Shown: in pieces, positions 34,503-46,099 of the stretch
Position numbering within the stretch: position 1 is the stretch's first letter
How the letters are laid out: each line of letters starts with the position of its first letter
Translations under genes and position numbers: made by a program
Notes under the pieces: model-generated
Told to the model about the DNA's origin: nothing
What the model saw: the letters and a program-made list of their open reading frames with translations, nothing else
Databases searched by the model: none
From: Gonapodya prolifera JEL478
Lineage: Eukaryota; Monoblepharomycota; Monoblepharidomycetes; Monoblepharidales; Gonapodyaceae
DNA: 64,000 nucleotides
Direction of reading: 5' to 3'
NCBI GenBank assembly: GCA_001574975.1
Contig: KQ965771.1
Coordinates: 62,001 to 126,000 of the forward strand

Positions 34503-34852
34503 TGCGAAGGAATATCTATGAAGTTTAACACCGCCTAGATAGAATACTTAAGTGTAATTTTACATTAACGTCGATCGACAGTCTGCGTATCGTCAGGGCA
34601 AAGCGTTCACGTCTTCCGAGTGAGGGATTTTGTGTGTGCCGGAGGATACTCCTTCATTCACACAACTTTGTTAAAGAGGATAGAAAAGTACGCCAAATAA
34701 CAAATCTGACACAACTGAAATGGAGTCGATATGCCTGAGGAAACGTCGTCTTGGAATGTCGATCAGCAAATCGACAATGTTTTCCCCAGCATGAGCATTC
34801 CAATCGCCGGCAAAAATGCAACGCCACGCTTTCATATCGCTCCCCACGTCTT

Positions 34853-35852
34853 TTACTCTCCATCACGCAATCCAGCATTACGCAGATCCTCCTCCGTGAC
34901 ACGACACTCCTCCAACGACAGCACTCCCAACAGTCCCTCTTCTTTCTGCCATTTCCGGACCTCATTATTAATTTCATGGTACCGCTTGGACACCGTCTGA
35001 ACAACTCTGGGACCAGCTCATCCCGACCCCGTTCGGATCAGTCCCCAAAACGCCTGGGTGCACCTCGATCAAACGCTTAACGTAACCCTCAGGGTCCTGC
35101 ACGAAGTCCGAGTACTCGTACGTGACTGCCCGTGACGCCAAGAGCTGCGCCTCCTCGCCGTTCTCCTCTGTGGGACTCTTCACACGAGAAACTCCATAGG
35201 CGCCACCACGGCGCCGTGGTGCTTTTTGATGGTATCCGCGAGCTCGATTCATCACGTAGGTATAGATGAGTGTTGTTGTTGTTGTTCCAGGTCATTGCAG
35301 TCCCTGTCCGGACGTTAAAAGATGCAGGGGAGCAGGCGATGAGGTTCTGATCACCGTTGGACAAGTGAGCTTTTATTGTACAAGGTAGTGAATGCCAAGA
35401 AACAGCAACTTTACCTGCATGAGTGACGTGCCAGACCTTGTCGGCCCACAAATGAAGACGACGGGTTTCAGCTCCACAAAGAGAACGTTGGGATCCGCCT
35501 CGAGCGCCTCCTGCAGCTTTTTACGGGCAGCAAGAGGTCCTTGGAGAAAATTCGCAAGTGTGATGATGCGTCCAGAGGCTGTGTGGTTATCCCAGCGCAC
35601 AATGGACATGAGATACTGGATCACGTTCAGATAGCACTCATGAGCGGCGACTCCACCCAACACGACAGGCCATGGATCTTCTGGTGTTGACAGCGCTTCG
35701 GCCTGGCTCAGCGCCTTCTCGATAAGGCCGGAGTAGGGCACGATGCCGTCGATGAATGGGACGAGCAGACGGTCGAAGGAGTCGATTGCCCATGTGAGCA
35801 GTGGCTTTGGAGGGAAGGTGATTCGAGTGGAAGGGGATGCAGTGGCGGCCAT
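34853..35852 (-). pseudogene. Sulfotransferase-family pseudogene (copy B), internal deletion
   Basis: An inverted, tail-to-tail duplicate of the gene at 32768-34502. Exon 1 is open and intact (start 35852, MAATASPSTRITFPPKPLLT), reading through GRIITLANFLQGPLAARKKL to the P-loop LKPVVFICGPTRSGTSLMQ. The next exon begins TAMTWNNNNNTHLYLRDE, then the frame is lost near 35260-35230. The central third (equivalent to about 33430-34080 of copy A) is gone, and text resumes at ASRAVTYEYSDFVQDPEGYV, ending near 34853. Copy B is broken exactly where copy A is intact, and the reverse. Confidence 0.72.
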
Positions 35853-36418
35853 GATGTTTCACGAACTCGAGGCGAGTGGTCGCAGCTGGAGGTAAGTTGT
35901 GTATCGGCGGATTTGATATGTATATTACTGTTGCGGGGAAGTCAGTCTGGCCGTCGAAATGGAAGGTGAACAATGTACAACATCGGTATGATTTTGGCAA
36001 AATTGATCAGATATTCTAATTGTGCTGTGAAGAGAAGGGATATTGAAGTCGCATTGTAGTCAGTCTTACTTTGAGGGATTAGTGTGATATGCTACAAGCG
36101 AACAAACTCAGAGAAGAAAAACCATTTGAGAGGCCCCCGAATTCTTTTCCGAGCAGGCCGCGGTCCGGTCAGACTGGAAAGGCTATATTTTGGAGCAGAA
36201 GAACGTCTGTGGACTCGGGAATGGAGCGCTCTCAAGTTCACAAGCATCAATCTATTGTGACATCTACATACTTGCGGACTTATAAATCACCGCAACCAGC
36301 TGTCCTCTCCCCCAGGGCAGTGTAGCAAGTTGTGAGAACAGATCTTTCGCACGCCTGACGCTTTTGTCAACTGGCTAACACAATGGAGTAATACATCTCG
36401 CCATATTTCATTATCCAA
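35853..36418. other. Intergenic, nothing recognised
   Basis: About 565 bases between the sulfotransferase pseudogene start and the end of the leftward GFA gene. No repeat, RNA or open frame of note. Confidence 0.4.
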
Positions 36419-37166
36419 CTAGCGGTCGCCATCAACAACAGTCCGCAAAGTCCCGCTCGAAAAGTCTTTCGCGACCCACGGAATTCGCGATTCACACCAA
36501 ATTTCATCGCGTGGTGGGAAGGCTGAAGGATCATCCTAGAATGCAATGGTCCGAGTTGAAGCATGAAGGAATGCGGTACCTCGGTCAACAGACTGCATCA
36601 CTTACAAGACTTCCAACAGTAATAGCCATGGTGTCCGATCCCTAGGCTCGTAAGTTGGATATGCGACTGTCATTTCGCTTTCGTGAAATCGAATAGCACT
36701 TTCTGGTCGTACCTCCAGCCAGAATCCGATCTGCGTTCCGCATTCGGAGCAGAATGACCTTCGACCCTTCTCCGATGATGCATACTGGCACAATTATAAA
36801 TGTTTCGGGGCCGTGATGAATTCTGTTTCAGAGAAACGTTCCAGTTACAACCAGTTACAATTCACCAACCGTCTTCAGGCAGTCATCAGCGCCTTTATTC
36901 GTCACAAACAATTCCCTTGGAACATTGCACAAGTACGCGAGGAACGGGGCACCCGAGGATCGCCTGCAGAGCGTGCAATGGCATGCTGCGACATCGTACG
37001 GTGGCGAGAGCGGGGGCGAAGCATCGGACATCGATTTGCGCAATGTAAACTGAACGCGACGGCATAGGCAAGACCCGTGGAGTGGATGAGATGGCTGCGA
37101 CATTAGGGAGTGGCTGGAGGGACGGTTGCTGTGGCCGTCGGTAGTGGAGCTTGGCATCCGTTGCAT
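36419..37166 (-). CDS. GFA/CENP-V domain protein 1 (glutathione-dependent formaldehyde-activating type fold)
   Basis: A spliced gene starting at or near 37166. Exon 1 has HPLHGSCLCRRVQFTLR and YDVAACHCTLCRRSSGAPFL; a later exon has YASSEKGRRSFCSECGTQIG and RFHESEMTVAYPTYEPRD. The last exon reads DDPSAFPPRDEIWCESRIPW and VAKDFSSGTLRTVVDGDR, ending at 36419. The zinc ligands of the GFA fold are all there (C-x-C, C-x-C-x2-C, C-x2-C). Members bind zinc and act as, or resemble, glutathione-adduct carbon-sulfur lyases; many have unknown substrates. The gene is divergent from a second GFA gene only about 70 bases away. Internal exon limits are approximate. Confidence 0.78.
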
Positions 37167-37233
37167 TCCACATTTTCAACAACAAGTCCAAGAAACCCTT
37201 CAAAAAACTAAACGGTAGACTCTCATATCCGTG
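37167..37233. promoter_or_regulatory. Compact shared upstream region of two divergent GFA genes
   Basis: Only 67 bases separate the proposed start codons of the two paralogous GFA genes, so both must be driven from this interval and/or the opposing 5' parts. No TATA box or named motif is evident. If a later in-frame ATG of the left gene is used (for example the one before SQPSHPLHG, near 37103), the spacer grows to about 130 bases. Confidence 0.35.
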
Positions 37234-38040
37234 ATGGCTGACCGTAAGTGCCGCCGAATCGTTTCAGAAGGTCCTGTCTCACACTAACCATCAACGCGGC
37301 ATTACAGGACCGATCCACCCCGACTTGCACGGCCACTGTCTCTGCAAATCTGTCGAATACACAGTCACAAACCACGAGGAACCCTTCTTCATCGCCCCAT
37401 TCGATGTCGTTGCTTGCCATTGCGACAATTGCAGACGTAGCGCGGGAGCTCCTTTCCAAGTGTTCCTCCCGAATGTGCCTGTAGCGAGAGTACAGTTCAG
37501 GGAAAAGGTTCCTGGGGCGTACAAAACGGTACGGTCTTTCCTGTCGGTATATCATTAGTTGTACCAAGACTGACGCCCTCGAAATATCTACGACATTGTC
37601 TTCAAAGTACTCATCTTCCGAGGAAGCAGAACGCGGATTCTGTGGCGAATGCGGAACTACGCTGTCTTTCAGGGTGAAGGTCGGTTTTGGATTACGCCTT
37701 TGACGGATCATGGATCAAATTCGTTGACACACAATATCCGCGCCCAGAGACTTACGTCGGTCAGCTTGACGGTCTGTAGCATGGTGAGCTCTACTCAGTT
37801 TTTGCTACTTCGCCGGGATGTGCGACACGAAAGTAACCCTGCCGCTTTTTAATTTCACAGGAGAACCCCAACGATTTCGTGCCCCGTGATGAGATATTCG
37901 GCATCCAAAGGCTACGGTGGATCGAGAGGCTCTTCAGCAGTGGCATTTTGAATGTGTGGGAGCGGTGGCGTCACACGCCAGACCGCAAACTGATGAACCA
38001 ACAACATGTAATTGCTGATCACTCTAGTAGCCGTACATAA
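37234..38040 (+). CDS. GFA/CENP-V domain protein 2, divergent partner
   Basis: Exon 1 is tiny (37234-37243, ATG GCT GAC C before GTAAGT). Exon 2 starts at 37308 and reads RPIHPDLHGHCLCKSVEYTV, PFDVVACHCDNCRRSAGAPF and FREKVPGAYKT. Exon 3 reads YSSSEEAERGFCGECGTTLS. A final exon after a CAG near 37860 reads ENPNDFVPRDEIFGIQRLRW and FSSGILNVWERWRHTPD, with the stop at 38038-38040. The zinc-binding cysteines match the neighbour. The piece between FR (near 37670) and the last exon is uncertain: three frames are open for about 100 bases and I could not choose. It is clearly a paralogue of the leftward gene, more diverged in the C-terminal half. Confidence 0.72.
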
Positions 38041-38138
38041 AATAATCATTGCGCACCAAAACCGGAAACATAGTTGCTACAAAAAGAAGGGCGAAGAGCA
38101 GCCCATGAAGGCTCGCGCACGTTTCTGGTCCTGCTCCT

Positions 38139-40771
38139 TCACTTCGACGCAAGCTCGTTCCACAAACGATCCTCATCCTCCTGCGACACGGTGCGGAAGC
38201 CCTTGGTGGTGACGAGGCGCATGCGGCCGCCCAAGCGCACGCGAATGAGTTCGTTGGGGAACTTGGGGAGAATACGATCGCGGATGTTGGTTGGGATGAA
38301 GATCGTGACCACTGTTTTGAAGTGGACGTGGGTTAATTGGGTTGGTGAATTGACATTCACAGTGATTCGTGACTCACAGAACCCAACGCAAATGACGGGC
38401 AACAGCCAGTAGAAGTTCAAGTTGTAGATATTGGGTGCGTCCTTGCCGTACTTGGCCACTTGCTGGTTCAAGATCGTGTTATCTGCGCCGAACGTTCCAC
38501 CACTATCAACAACGCTTTTCAAACTTCCCACCACCACAACAAAACTCACATCCAATACCAATTACAGCGTCCAACGACCACGCCCATAAGATAACGCCGT
38601 GGGTGGCCCCTGTGTTGCGCGCACCGAACTGGTCAGACAAAAACGCCGGGATGGAGCCGAACCCGGCGCCATACACCATGACAAGGGCAAAGATGCAGAT
38701 GATGAAGGCCCAGTATACTCTGTCGGGGAAGGGGAAGGCGATCGTTCGGTGATGATGGACGATTGATAGTTGTTTTGGTGAGTCAACAACTCACCCGTTG
38801 TTGAAAATGCTCGGGAAAGCAGCACAAATAATGATCTGCGCACCCAAATTAATCAAGTACACGCCTTTACGACCGATATAGTCCGACAGCGAGGGGATGG
38901 TGACCCGTCCGAGCGCGTTGAACACGGCGAACAGGGCGTTGATGAGGGCTGCTTCGTCAGCGGATCTGTGGAATTGGAGTTTGATCTAATCGGGGAGGGG
39001 AGGGGGATGTGAGTAGTGTGAAGAGGGGGAAGGAGGGGGAAGGAGATGATCGTTACCATGTCCTGGAGTTTGGATGTGGTAGTGAGACCAAAGAGAATGT
39101 TGCAGAAGAGCATGATGAACATCATTCGGAATTCGACCTGTGAAAATGGAAAAGAAGCCTTTCAAAAATGCGGAATCGCCCTGAAAATAAAGCTAGACCG
39201 CTCACCGAAAGGACAGCGTCGACAAGATTTATCGACTGCATCATCGCCAGCGGACTCTTCGCCGACACCTCGACATCTGCAGGAGCGACTGCCTCTTTCA
39301 CTATATGCGTCATGTCGTCAGAACTGGCGCCTGGCTCGCCGTTAGCGTTCCCAGATTCGGTCGTTGCCTCTTCAGCCTTGGCGTCTTTCACTTTCGCGTC
39401 CTCTTCACCAGCACCCGAGGCAAGTATGCTGATCTTTTCCATTCCTTTGATCGTGTCGATAGTTACTCCGTCGATGACGTATCCCGGAGGCGGGACGCGT
39501 AGGACGGGGATGAAGAGCAGGCTGATGGCCAAGTAGCAGAAACCGAGGATGACGAATGTTTTCACGACGCCGTATTGGGTGATCAGGGCCTATGGAGAAG
39601 TAAGGGATTCCGTTATGGCGGGGATGTGGTGAACGGGTGGGAACGTGGGGCTTACGGTTTGAGCGAAGGAGGCAAAGAAGGATCCGAGACCGAAGCCGGC
39701 GACGGCGAAGCCTGACGCCAGTCCTCGCCTGTCAGGGAACCACTTCTGAAGTGGGGATACAGGAGAGATGTACCTATCGACGGAGAGCATCAACACATTC
39801 ACATAAAGCGACTTCGAGTTCCACTCATGAACTCACGTGATACCGATGCCACATCCGCCAACGATACCCATGCCCAAGTAAAGCAGCCACAGCTGTTTCG
39901 TGTAGCACGCGATCGCCGCGAACATGTTTCCCAAGAAGTACCCCGTGATGCCCAAAAGTGCTGCAGAACGAGGGCCGACGCGCTCCATCCAGGGCCCGAG
40001 GATGGACGATGTGGGGCCGAAGAAGGCGACAGCGATGTAGAATGTGTTGGGGGCATTTCCGGCTGGGTGGAGAATTACATAAGCGTTATGGAACCATGTA
40101 TGGAAGTGGCGAGGGATCAAATCACGTACCTGCCGAGTTACCAGATATGGCCGTGTCTACGGCGGCATTATAGCCCGACCACGCGTCTTGCAGGCGAAAA
40201 ATAACAGGATATGTGGCGGGGTGTCATCAATTGCCACCGTCAGATCGGGCGATAGACCCTCACATATGGAGCCCACACAGCACATGACGATTACTGCTGC
40301 AGGAAGAAGAAACCATCGATTGAATCTAAAGTTGACGTCGATGGGGACGATTATAAGTCGCCGAGCACACGACACCGGCGCGGCAGGTATTGAGCCGTCA
40401 CGAGACTCACTTGATTCTAATGAGATATCCGCCAGGAATAACGAATTTCCCAAAGACATTGATTGGCGGTGGAAATTCGAGGTACTGATCCCGCTCGATG
40501 GCCGCTGGGTCGCGAGTAACCTTTGTGTTGCTGTGGAGCAAAAATTGGAGATCAGAGCGTCATGGCGGTCGCGGTGGAATCGTAGAGCGCGTTGAGAGCA
40601 TTCTTTCCGCGTCGCTGGTGGTATTGAAACCTTGCGTGGGCTCTCTGCGACCCTCCAAATTGCGGGGAGACTCCTCGAACGCGGCCTCGCCGGGAGGTAC
40701 GAGCTATTCCGCACTCTCCCGTCAACCGACACTCACTTGTAGTGGTTCAGAAACTTCTCCCTCAGACTCAT
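38139..40771 (-). CDS. MFS oxalate:formate antiporter-like (OFA) transporter
   Basis: The gene starts at 40771 with a short exon ([11 protein letters not shown]). A second exon ([37 protein letters not shown]) follows, a conserved soluble N-terminus. Then come [18 protein letters not shown] and [14 protein letters not shown], the OFA hallmark (NRW..lpa....c.Gs.YaWS). Further exons give [75 protein letters not shown], an acidic central loop of about 70 residues, [40 protein letters not shown] and a C-terminal tail ending at 38139. About nine short introns. OFA carriers exchange or import small organic acids; the substrate here is unknown. Confidence 0.82.
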
Positions 40772-41338
40772 CGCTGCAGTATCGACCGTCGACCGCGTGA
40801 AGAGGTTTGAGTGGCTGAAATTTACAGGGGCCGCCTGCCAAGCCAGTCCCATCGCGTTCAACGCCCTCACAGACCGGGAGACACGAAATTAAATCCAATC
40901 TCTTCTGACCAGCTGAATCAGCTTGAATATCTGCACGGTAGTGGTGCATCAAAAAAATGATTCAATTTCTTGTTATTTTTTATTTTGTGGGCCACCTGTC
41001 CAAGGACCTGATCACTCTCCATACAAAACCCTCCTCACTTATAACATGCAGTATGTTGTTGCTTCAGCCCATCTGCTATAGACCGTGGGGTACGCATACA
41101 AAGGACGATCTTGCCATTCAATTGATTCCATTCTTTTGCGAACAGTACATTCAGGTAGTCGTGGCGCACGCCTTGCCGTAGTTTTTCCCCCAGACTTCAA
41201 CACGGCCCAGTCATGGGAGTCACAGGCGCTCAAATGAACGTGGACTCTTGAATTATCCTCCGCTTCGCAGCGGTCGCAGCTTCCATGATCTGCACGTGAT
41301 GTGGCGCGGGTAAATATTGGACCTGAGGGATGACGACG
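40772..41338. other. Intergenic, nothing recognised
   Basis: About 570 bases, AT-rich at 40940-41050. This interval contains the OFA gene's upstream region and the 3' side of the coiled-coil gene. No supported gene. Confidence 0.4.
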
Positions 41339-43664
41339 CTACAAAACCTTTCCCCATTCCCATCCCTCCAACTCCCGTCCAAGAACACGCTGCTCGTATT
41401 GCTGCAGGCGACGTTCCAAACTCTCCTTATTGTCATTCTGTTGGGAGGGGATGATTTTACAAGACAGACTTTCAAGAACCTTACGCCACTCAACTCACCG
41501 TGTAAACATTGATCCGCACCGGCCTCGCGGTTGGATCTGCCATCAAAAGTCTCAGATAGAATTGTACTTCCGGCTTTTGTTCAACGTTACTTGTTCGAGC
41601 GCTGCTCCCGATGCTCAGCCTCGAGGGCGCCCGGGAGCTAGCCGAAGTGAGTTGAATTGGTGAGGCTGGAGGAACTGGCGAGCTTCTGTGTTCAAAAAAA
41701 AGATGTTATGCTGAGAACTTGCACCAGTTATTCCAAAAGGAAAGTTGTTGTTTGTACTTAACCTTGTTGAAGTATCTGTCGAAACCGCGTATCCCAGCGA
41801 CGGAGCTAGAGGAGGAGGAGCCACAGTGACCTCCGAGCCTGCAGTCGATAAGGCTGCCCAACTCTCGGCCGCCGGTGTCGGGAAGAACTGGGGTACAGCA
41901 GGTGGTATTTCCAATGCACGCTCCGACGGCGGTGCGAACTCGCGAAGGGGTGCGCTTGAGAGCGCAGTGGCGGGGCGAGTTCCCGTACTGGCCGCCTTGC
42001 CTAGGGTGATTGGCGGTGACGCTAAGCGTTCTGTTGGGATAAATTAGATTGCAGGATTTTGGAGCACATATCAAAAAAAGGCATCACCTGGATTTTGTTT
42101 CCTCGTCATCTCCCTGCGATTCTCCGTCATCATCTTCGACAACTCCTCCGACAGCGACGAGACCTCATGGAGCAACTTTGCGTTTTTCTGTTCCACCTCT
42201 CCGCTGAACTCTCGCGCTTGTACGAGCTGACTTGCCATTTCCGTCGACGTACTCTCCAAGTCGTGGATCTTGTGGTCCATATCGCGGAGGGTGTCGTCCT
42301 CGGAGCTGAGTTGCGCGAGGAAATTGTCGATTTGGGTCTCTTGAGATTGGAGAGTCTGAGCGAGGTTCTGAAGGTCACAAAGGGGTACTCGTAAGATTAA
42401 AGAGGAGAAAAGAGTTTGTATGTGATTTTAACTCACGGCTTTTAGTTCTTGAACTTGTCCTTCCAAAGAATCGTTCCTGTGACGAAGAGTAGAAGTCTCC
42501 TCCAGCCTTGATGCGATTTCGCGTTTGGAGGATTGGATCCAGTCCAGGATCGGTCCTATGTTTAGTCCATTCTAAGAATAGGGTAAGAAGTTTCGTTTTA
42601 ACTGTAAATTCCACGCGAAAAACGTATCATAAAACAACTCACCTCTTCAGTCAATATGCTCGCGATTCTGGTAGTTTCGATTTGAAGGTTGTTAATAGAC
42701 GAGACAAGAACAGATTTAAGCTTCTCCAGGCTTTGCAAGTGCTGAAGAGCGTTGTCGAGGAGTGCGGAATTGTTGCTTTCGCCATTGGTAACGTCGTCTG
42801 TCAGACGTGGAGTCGAAGCGTAATCAAGTACACACGTCGTCAATAGATCGCGACGTAAGCTTAAGCTCACCGCGTCTCATTTCTACCACGTCAGTCTCAA
42901 TTTCGAAATGAAGTGAGCTAGCTGTGCTCTCTGCGAGTGATGTGCCGTAGCTCATTTGGACTTCCCGAAGCCGACCAAGCTCGTCTTCCAGCTGCGCAAT
43001 TTTCGACAAGCTGATAGCATTATCCAACGAAACATCTTGAAGTCGTCGCACAGACTCCTTGAGACTGCGTACTTCCTCTTCGAGCTGGCTGTTCTCCATG
43101 ATGAGGTCCGAGTTCACAGCTTCGAGGTTCGACATGTGCTCGTGTTCCGACACTGAGGGCAGGTCCGCGCTGCTTAGGGCATCAAAGCTATTCCGAGCTG
43201 ACCTCATTTCCGCCGATTTCTCCGACACTCGATTCTCGTGCTTGTCATCCCTCGCCTTGGAAATCCGCTTCCTGAGTTTGAGAATCTCTGCGTTCTTGTC
43301 CACGACCTCCCTTTCCACCTTTTCCAGCTCCTTGTTTTTCTCAATCAGCTCTTGCTGCAGCTCGCCGTTCGCTTTTGATAGCGCAGAGACGTGGTTCCTT
43401 GTCGCCTCGAGAGACTTACGTAGTTCTGCTATGCTGGATGCGTCGCGCTTTTGTTGGTCGTATGCACTGCTGAGCTGAGAACGCTCGCATGCGGATCGTG
43501 AAGAAAGCGCAGGGGCTGCAGCTGAGCTCCCTTTTATGTTTGCGAGAGGCCAGTGCAGGGTTGGAGTCGGTTAAGAACTCGGCTGGTTCGCGTGACCAAC
43601 AGAACGTACCTGCGGGATCTCGTCCATCATCGCGCGGCTTCGAATGATCCTTGTCTCGCGTCAT
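41339..43664 (-). CDS. Long coiled-coil protein with a conserved C-terminal domain
   Basis: Start at 43664 (MTRDKDHSKPRDDGRDPA). After an intron, exon 2 is almost pure coiled coil: AYDQQKRDASSIAELRKSLE, LQQELIEKNKELEKVEREVV, DALSSADLPSVSEHEHMSNL and VRSLKESVRRLQDVSLDNAI. Further coiled-coil exons follow (LQHLQSLEKLKSVLVSSINN, REIASRLEETSTLRHRNDSL, EELSKMMTENRREMTRKQNP). A Pro/Ala-rich linker is next (ATALSSAPLREFAPPSERAL). Near the end, two small exons read EVQFYLRLLMADPTARPVRI (near 41560) and ESLERRLQQYEQRVLGRELE, stop at 41339. A coiled coil capped by a small globular domain is seen in several kinetochore and spindle proteins, but I cannot assign the family. Exon joins in 41500-41700 are tentative. 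Confidence 0.6.
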
Positions 43665-43875
43665 TGATGTTGTGGTTTCGGAGCGTCTCGCGCAGCAGAG
43701 CGTTGAGAAAAGAGAACTGGGTGAATCAAAGGGCAAAAATTATGGCTGAGTTCAACAAGTGTCAGTGCGAACACGTCACCGCACAACATTTCTTGCCTTT
43801 ATCTACAGGTTCTAGGTATTGGTTTTACCAGTATAGTCGAAAAATAGCTTGATTAACATACAATGCATCCAAGAT

Positions 43876-46099
43876 TCACTCAGTCGGTCCAATCGAACCA
43901 CCATCACTGACCCCATCAGCATCCCGGGGTACCTCGGTATCATTGAGTCTCGCGTACTCATGCCTCTCGCCTCGAAACAAGCCCAAACCCCGAGTAGGGC
44001 CTCCCGTCGCCCCGGAAGCGGTCACAAGAGACTCCCTCCTTTCCAAAACGGCTTCGTACTTTAAGTTTCCAATTTGGGACAGCGAAGGGCTCGGCGGGGG
44101 GACGTTACGGTCCACCCGGAGCCCTCCCGATGAAGATTCGCCCCTGGAAAGCGACGCTCCACTCTCCTTTCGTCGTCTTTTGACTTTCTGAGGCCTAGCG
44201 AGGTTCCCGCCCGAATCTAGGCGCCATAGGAGGAGGGCGGCCAGAGAGCCCAGAGATGCACTTGTGGCGAAAGTATTCTCCACGAGGGAAAAGGTGGGGT
44301 CGATAGAGACGAGGCGAGCGACGAGGAGGGGGAATAGGGTGAGTGTGGCGTTCAGGAGAGATGTGGAGAGTCCACTGTAATGCAGCGGTATGAGTTTGAG
44401 AACAATGACGGAATCCTCGTCTGTAAAGGCAGACGAAAAACTCACAAAGCCGTCCCAACACCCTTCTTCGACACGACGATGGGCACGCACGCCCAAACAG
44501 TGATAAGGAGACAATACGCAACGCCCAAGATCGCAAGGAGCGGCACGGGGCTGGGCGCCCACGAGCCGGTTGCCGGGATGGGAACCGAGGCCAGAATAAT
44601 ATGCACGCTCGAGATGACGAGCCCGCATAGAATGAGGAGTTCGGTCCTGTGCCCGAACGTGTCCACGAACAACCCGGCAGGCGCGGCGAGAATGGCAGAG
44701 ATCGTGTCGGGGATGCCCATAATCTGGCCCGCTGTGGATGGGAGCACGGTCATGCGTCAAACTCCCGTGTCCGGGAAAGGGATTCGACATCGAACTCACC
44801 AGTTGCAGGATCGTCCGGGTACCACTTGAGCCTCAAGAAACTGGCGTGGATATTGTTGAATGGTGACACGGTCGCGTAGCAGAAGACCAATACGAGGCAG
44901 AGCAGCCAAAACTCCCGAGTAAAGTTGAATATCTCAGACATGCGGACGGAGTCGTCTGCGGGGAGGCTGAACGTGGACGTTCCTGTCGCGACCGACAGCG
45001 CGGATGGCTGGGCCCGAATCGAGTGAGGAGGGCGCGAGTGACTGGGACCGAGAGGTGGGAGGTCGGCGAGTGTGGCGGTGGACGGGTCGTGATAGTCAAA
45101 CTCGGAATAACCGTTGTTACTGATGTGCAGATCACCCGGGGGATCGTTCGGCATTCCTCGGGAGAATCCGTTCCCGCTCGCGGTACTCGTATCCAAAAAG
45201 CTCGTCTTCTTCGAAATCGCCGTAGACCGAGACGACCTCCGCAATCCTCCCGGTCTCGCAAACTCTATGAACCCATTCGTCGTCGATGTCTTCCCCAAGG
45301 ACCCATCGAAATCAGGGCCGTGGACATTCACACTGGCCGGCGATGTCGCGGTAACAAAGCTCCCCACCGACTCGCCGAGCCCCGTCGAAATGGACCCGTG
45401 CCTCATTTCGACATGAAGAAGCGGTCTCTCCTCTTCCCCCTTATCATCATCATCGTCCTCCTCCTCGTCCTCCTCCCCCGCCGCATCCAGGTAGGCGAGT
45501 CCACACGCGCACGCGAACGAAACCGCCACCGTCAGGGTCCCCAACCAAATCGCGCCCGGCAAGGACCAATGAACCGCCACCCAGGGGCTCACGAGGTCGT
45601 TAGCTACACTTCCCAATCTCCCGATGCTGAGATTAAGCCCCATCGCGAACGCAAGCTCCCTCCCGGCGAAATGCTTCGTAATGAGACTCGTCTGTGCCAC
45701 AGAGAGCGTCTCCCCGCCCAGCCCAAATAGCGTCCTCCCCGCCAGCATCAGGGTGAGGTCACGCGAGGAAACACCGGCCGCGAAGGCGAGCTGCCCGACA
45801 CACATGACTCCCGAAAGCACGACGACGAGGCGGGACGTTCCGAACAGGTCGATCAGGGGTCCGCCGAGCAGGGGCAGGATGATGTTGGGCAGGCTGTACA
45901 CGCTGTAGAGCACGTTGATGAAGTACTGGTGGTACGCGTCGCTGTAGCCCAGGTAGGCCTGCAGAGACGGGGAGAGTGGGGCCGGGAGGTCGTAGGCGTA
46001 GTAGTTGCTGAAGAGGAGCATCGATGCGAGCGTGAGGACGGCCCAGCGCCGGGTGGAGGCGGTGGAGGAAGAAGAGTGGCCTCGTGAGCGCTCGCTCAT
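43876..46099 (-). CDS. MFSD1-like lysosomal/vacuolar MFS transporter
   Basis: Three exons. The first (start 46099) reads RRWAVLTLASMLLFSNYYAY, then DLPAPLSPSLQAYLGYS, LYSVYSLPNIILPLLGGPLI, RTLFGLGGETLSVAQTSLIT and AFAMGLNLSIGRLGSVANDL. These match the MFSD1 signatures (YD.Pa.l, LYSVYSwPN, GGEsl.VAQ). A very long, acidic and Ser-rich central loop follows (about residues 215-380), longer than in animal MFSD1. The later exons read GQIMGIPDTISAILAAPAGL, VPLLAILGVAYCLLITVWAC and TSLLNATLTLFPLLVARLVS, with a disordered tail ending at 43876. Animal MFSD1 exports dipeptides from lysosomes; a vacuolar role here is inferred. Confidence 0.82.

Noticed and set aside
40157-40459. Start of the OFA transporter at 40459 (MSLGNSLF...)
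   Set aside because: That frame is a shadow. In the other frame two upstream exons encode a coherent N-terminus beginning at 40771 and reading [16 protein letters not shown].
41339-43664. Assignment of the coiled-coil protein to the monopolin subunit Csm1/Pcs1
   Set aside because: The coiled-coil plus globular layout fits, but the C-terminal text does not match the Csm1 pattern as I know it.
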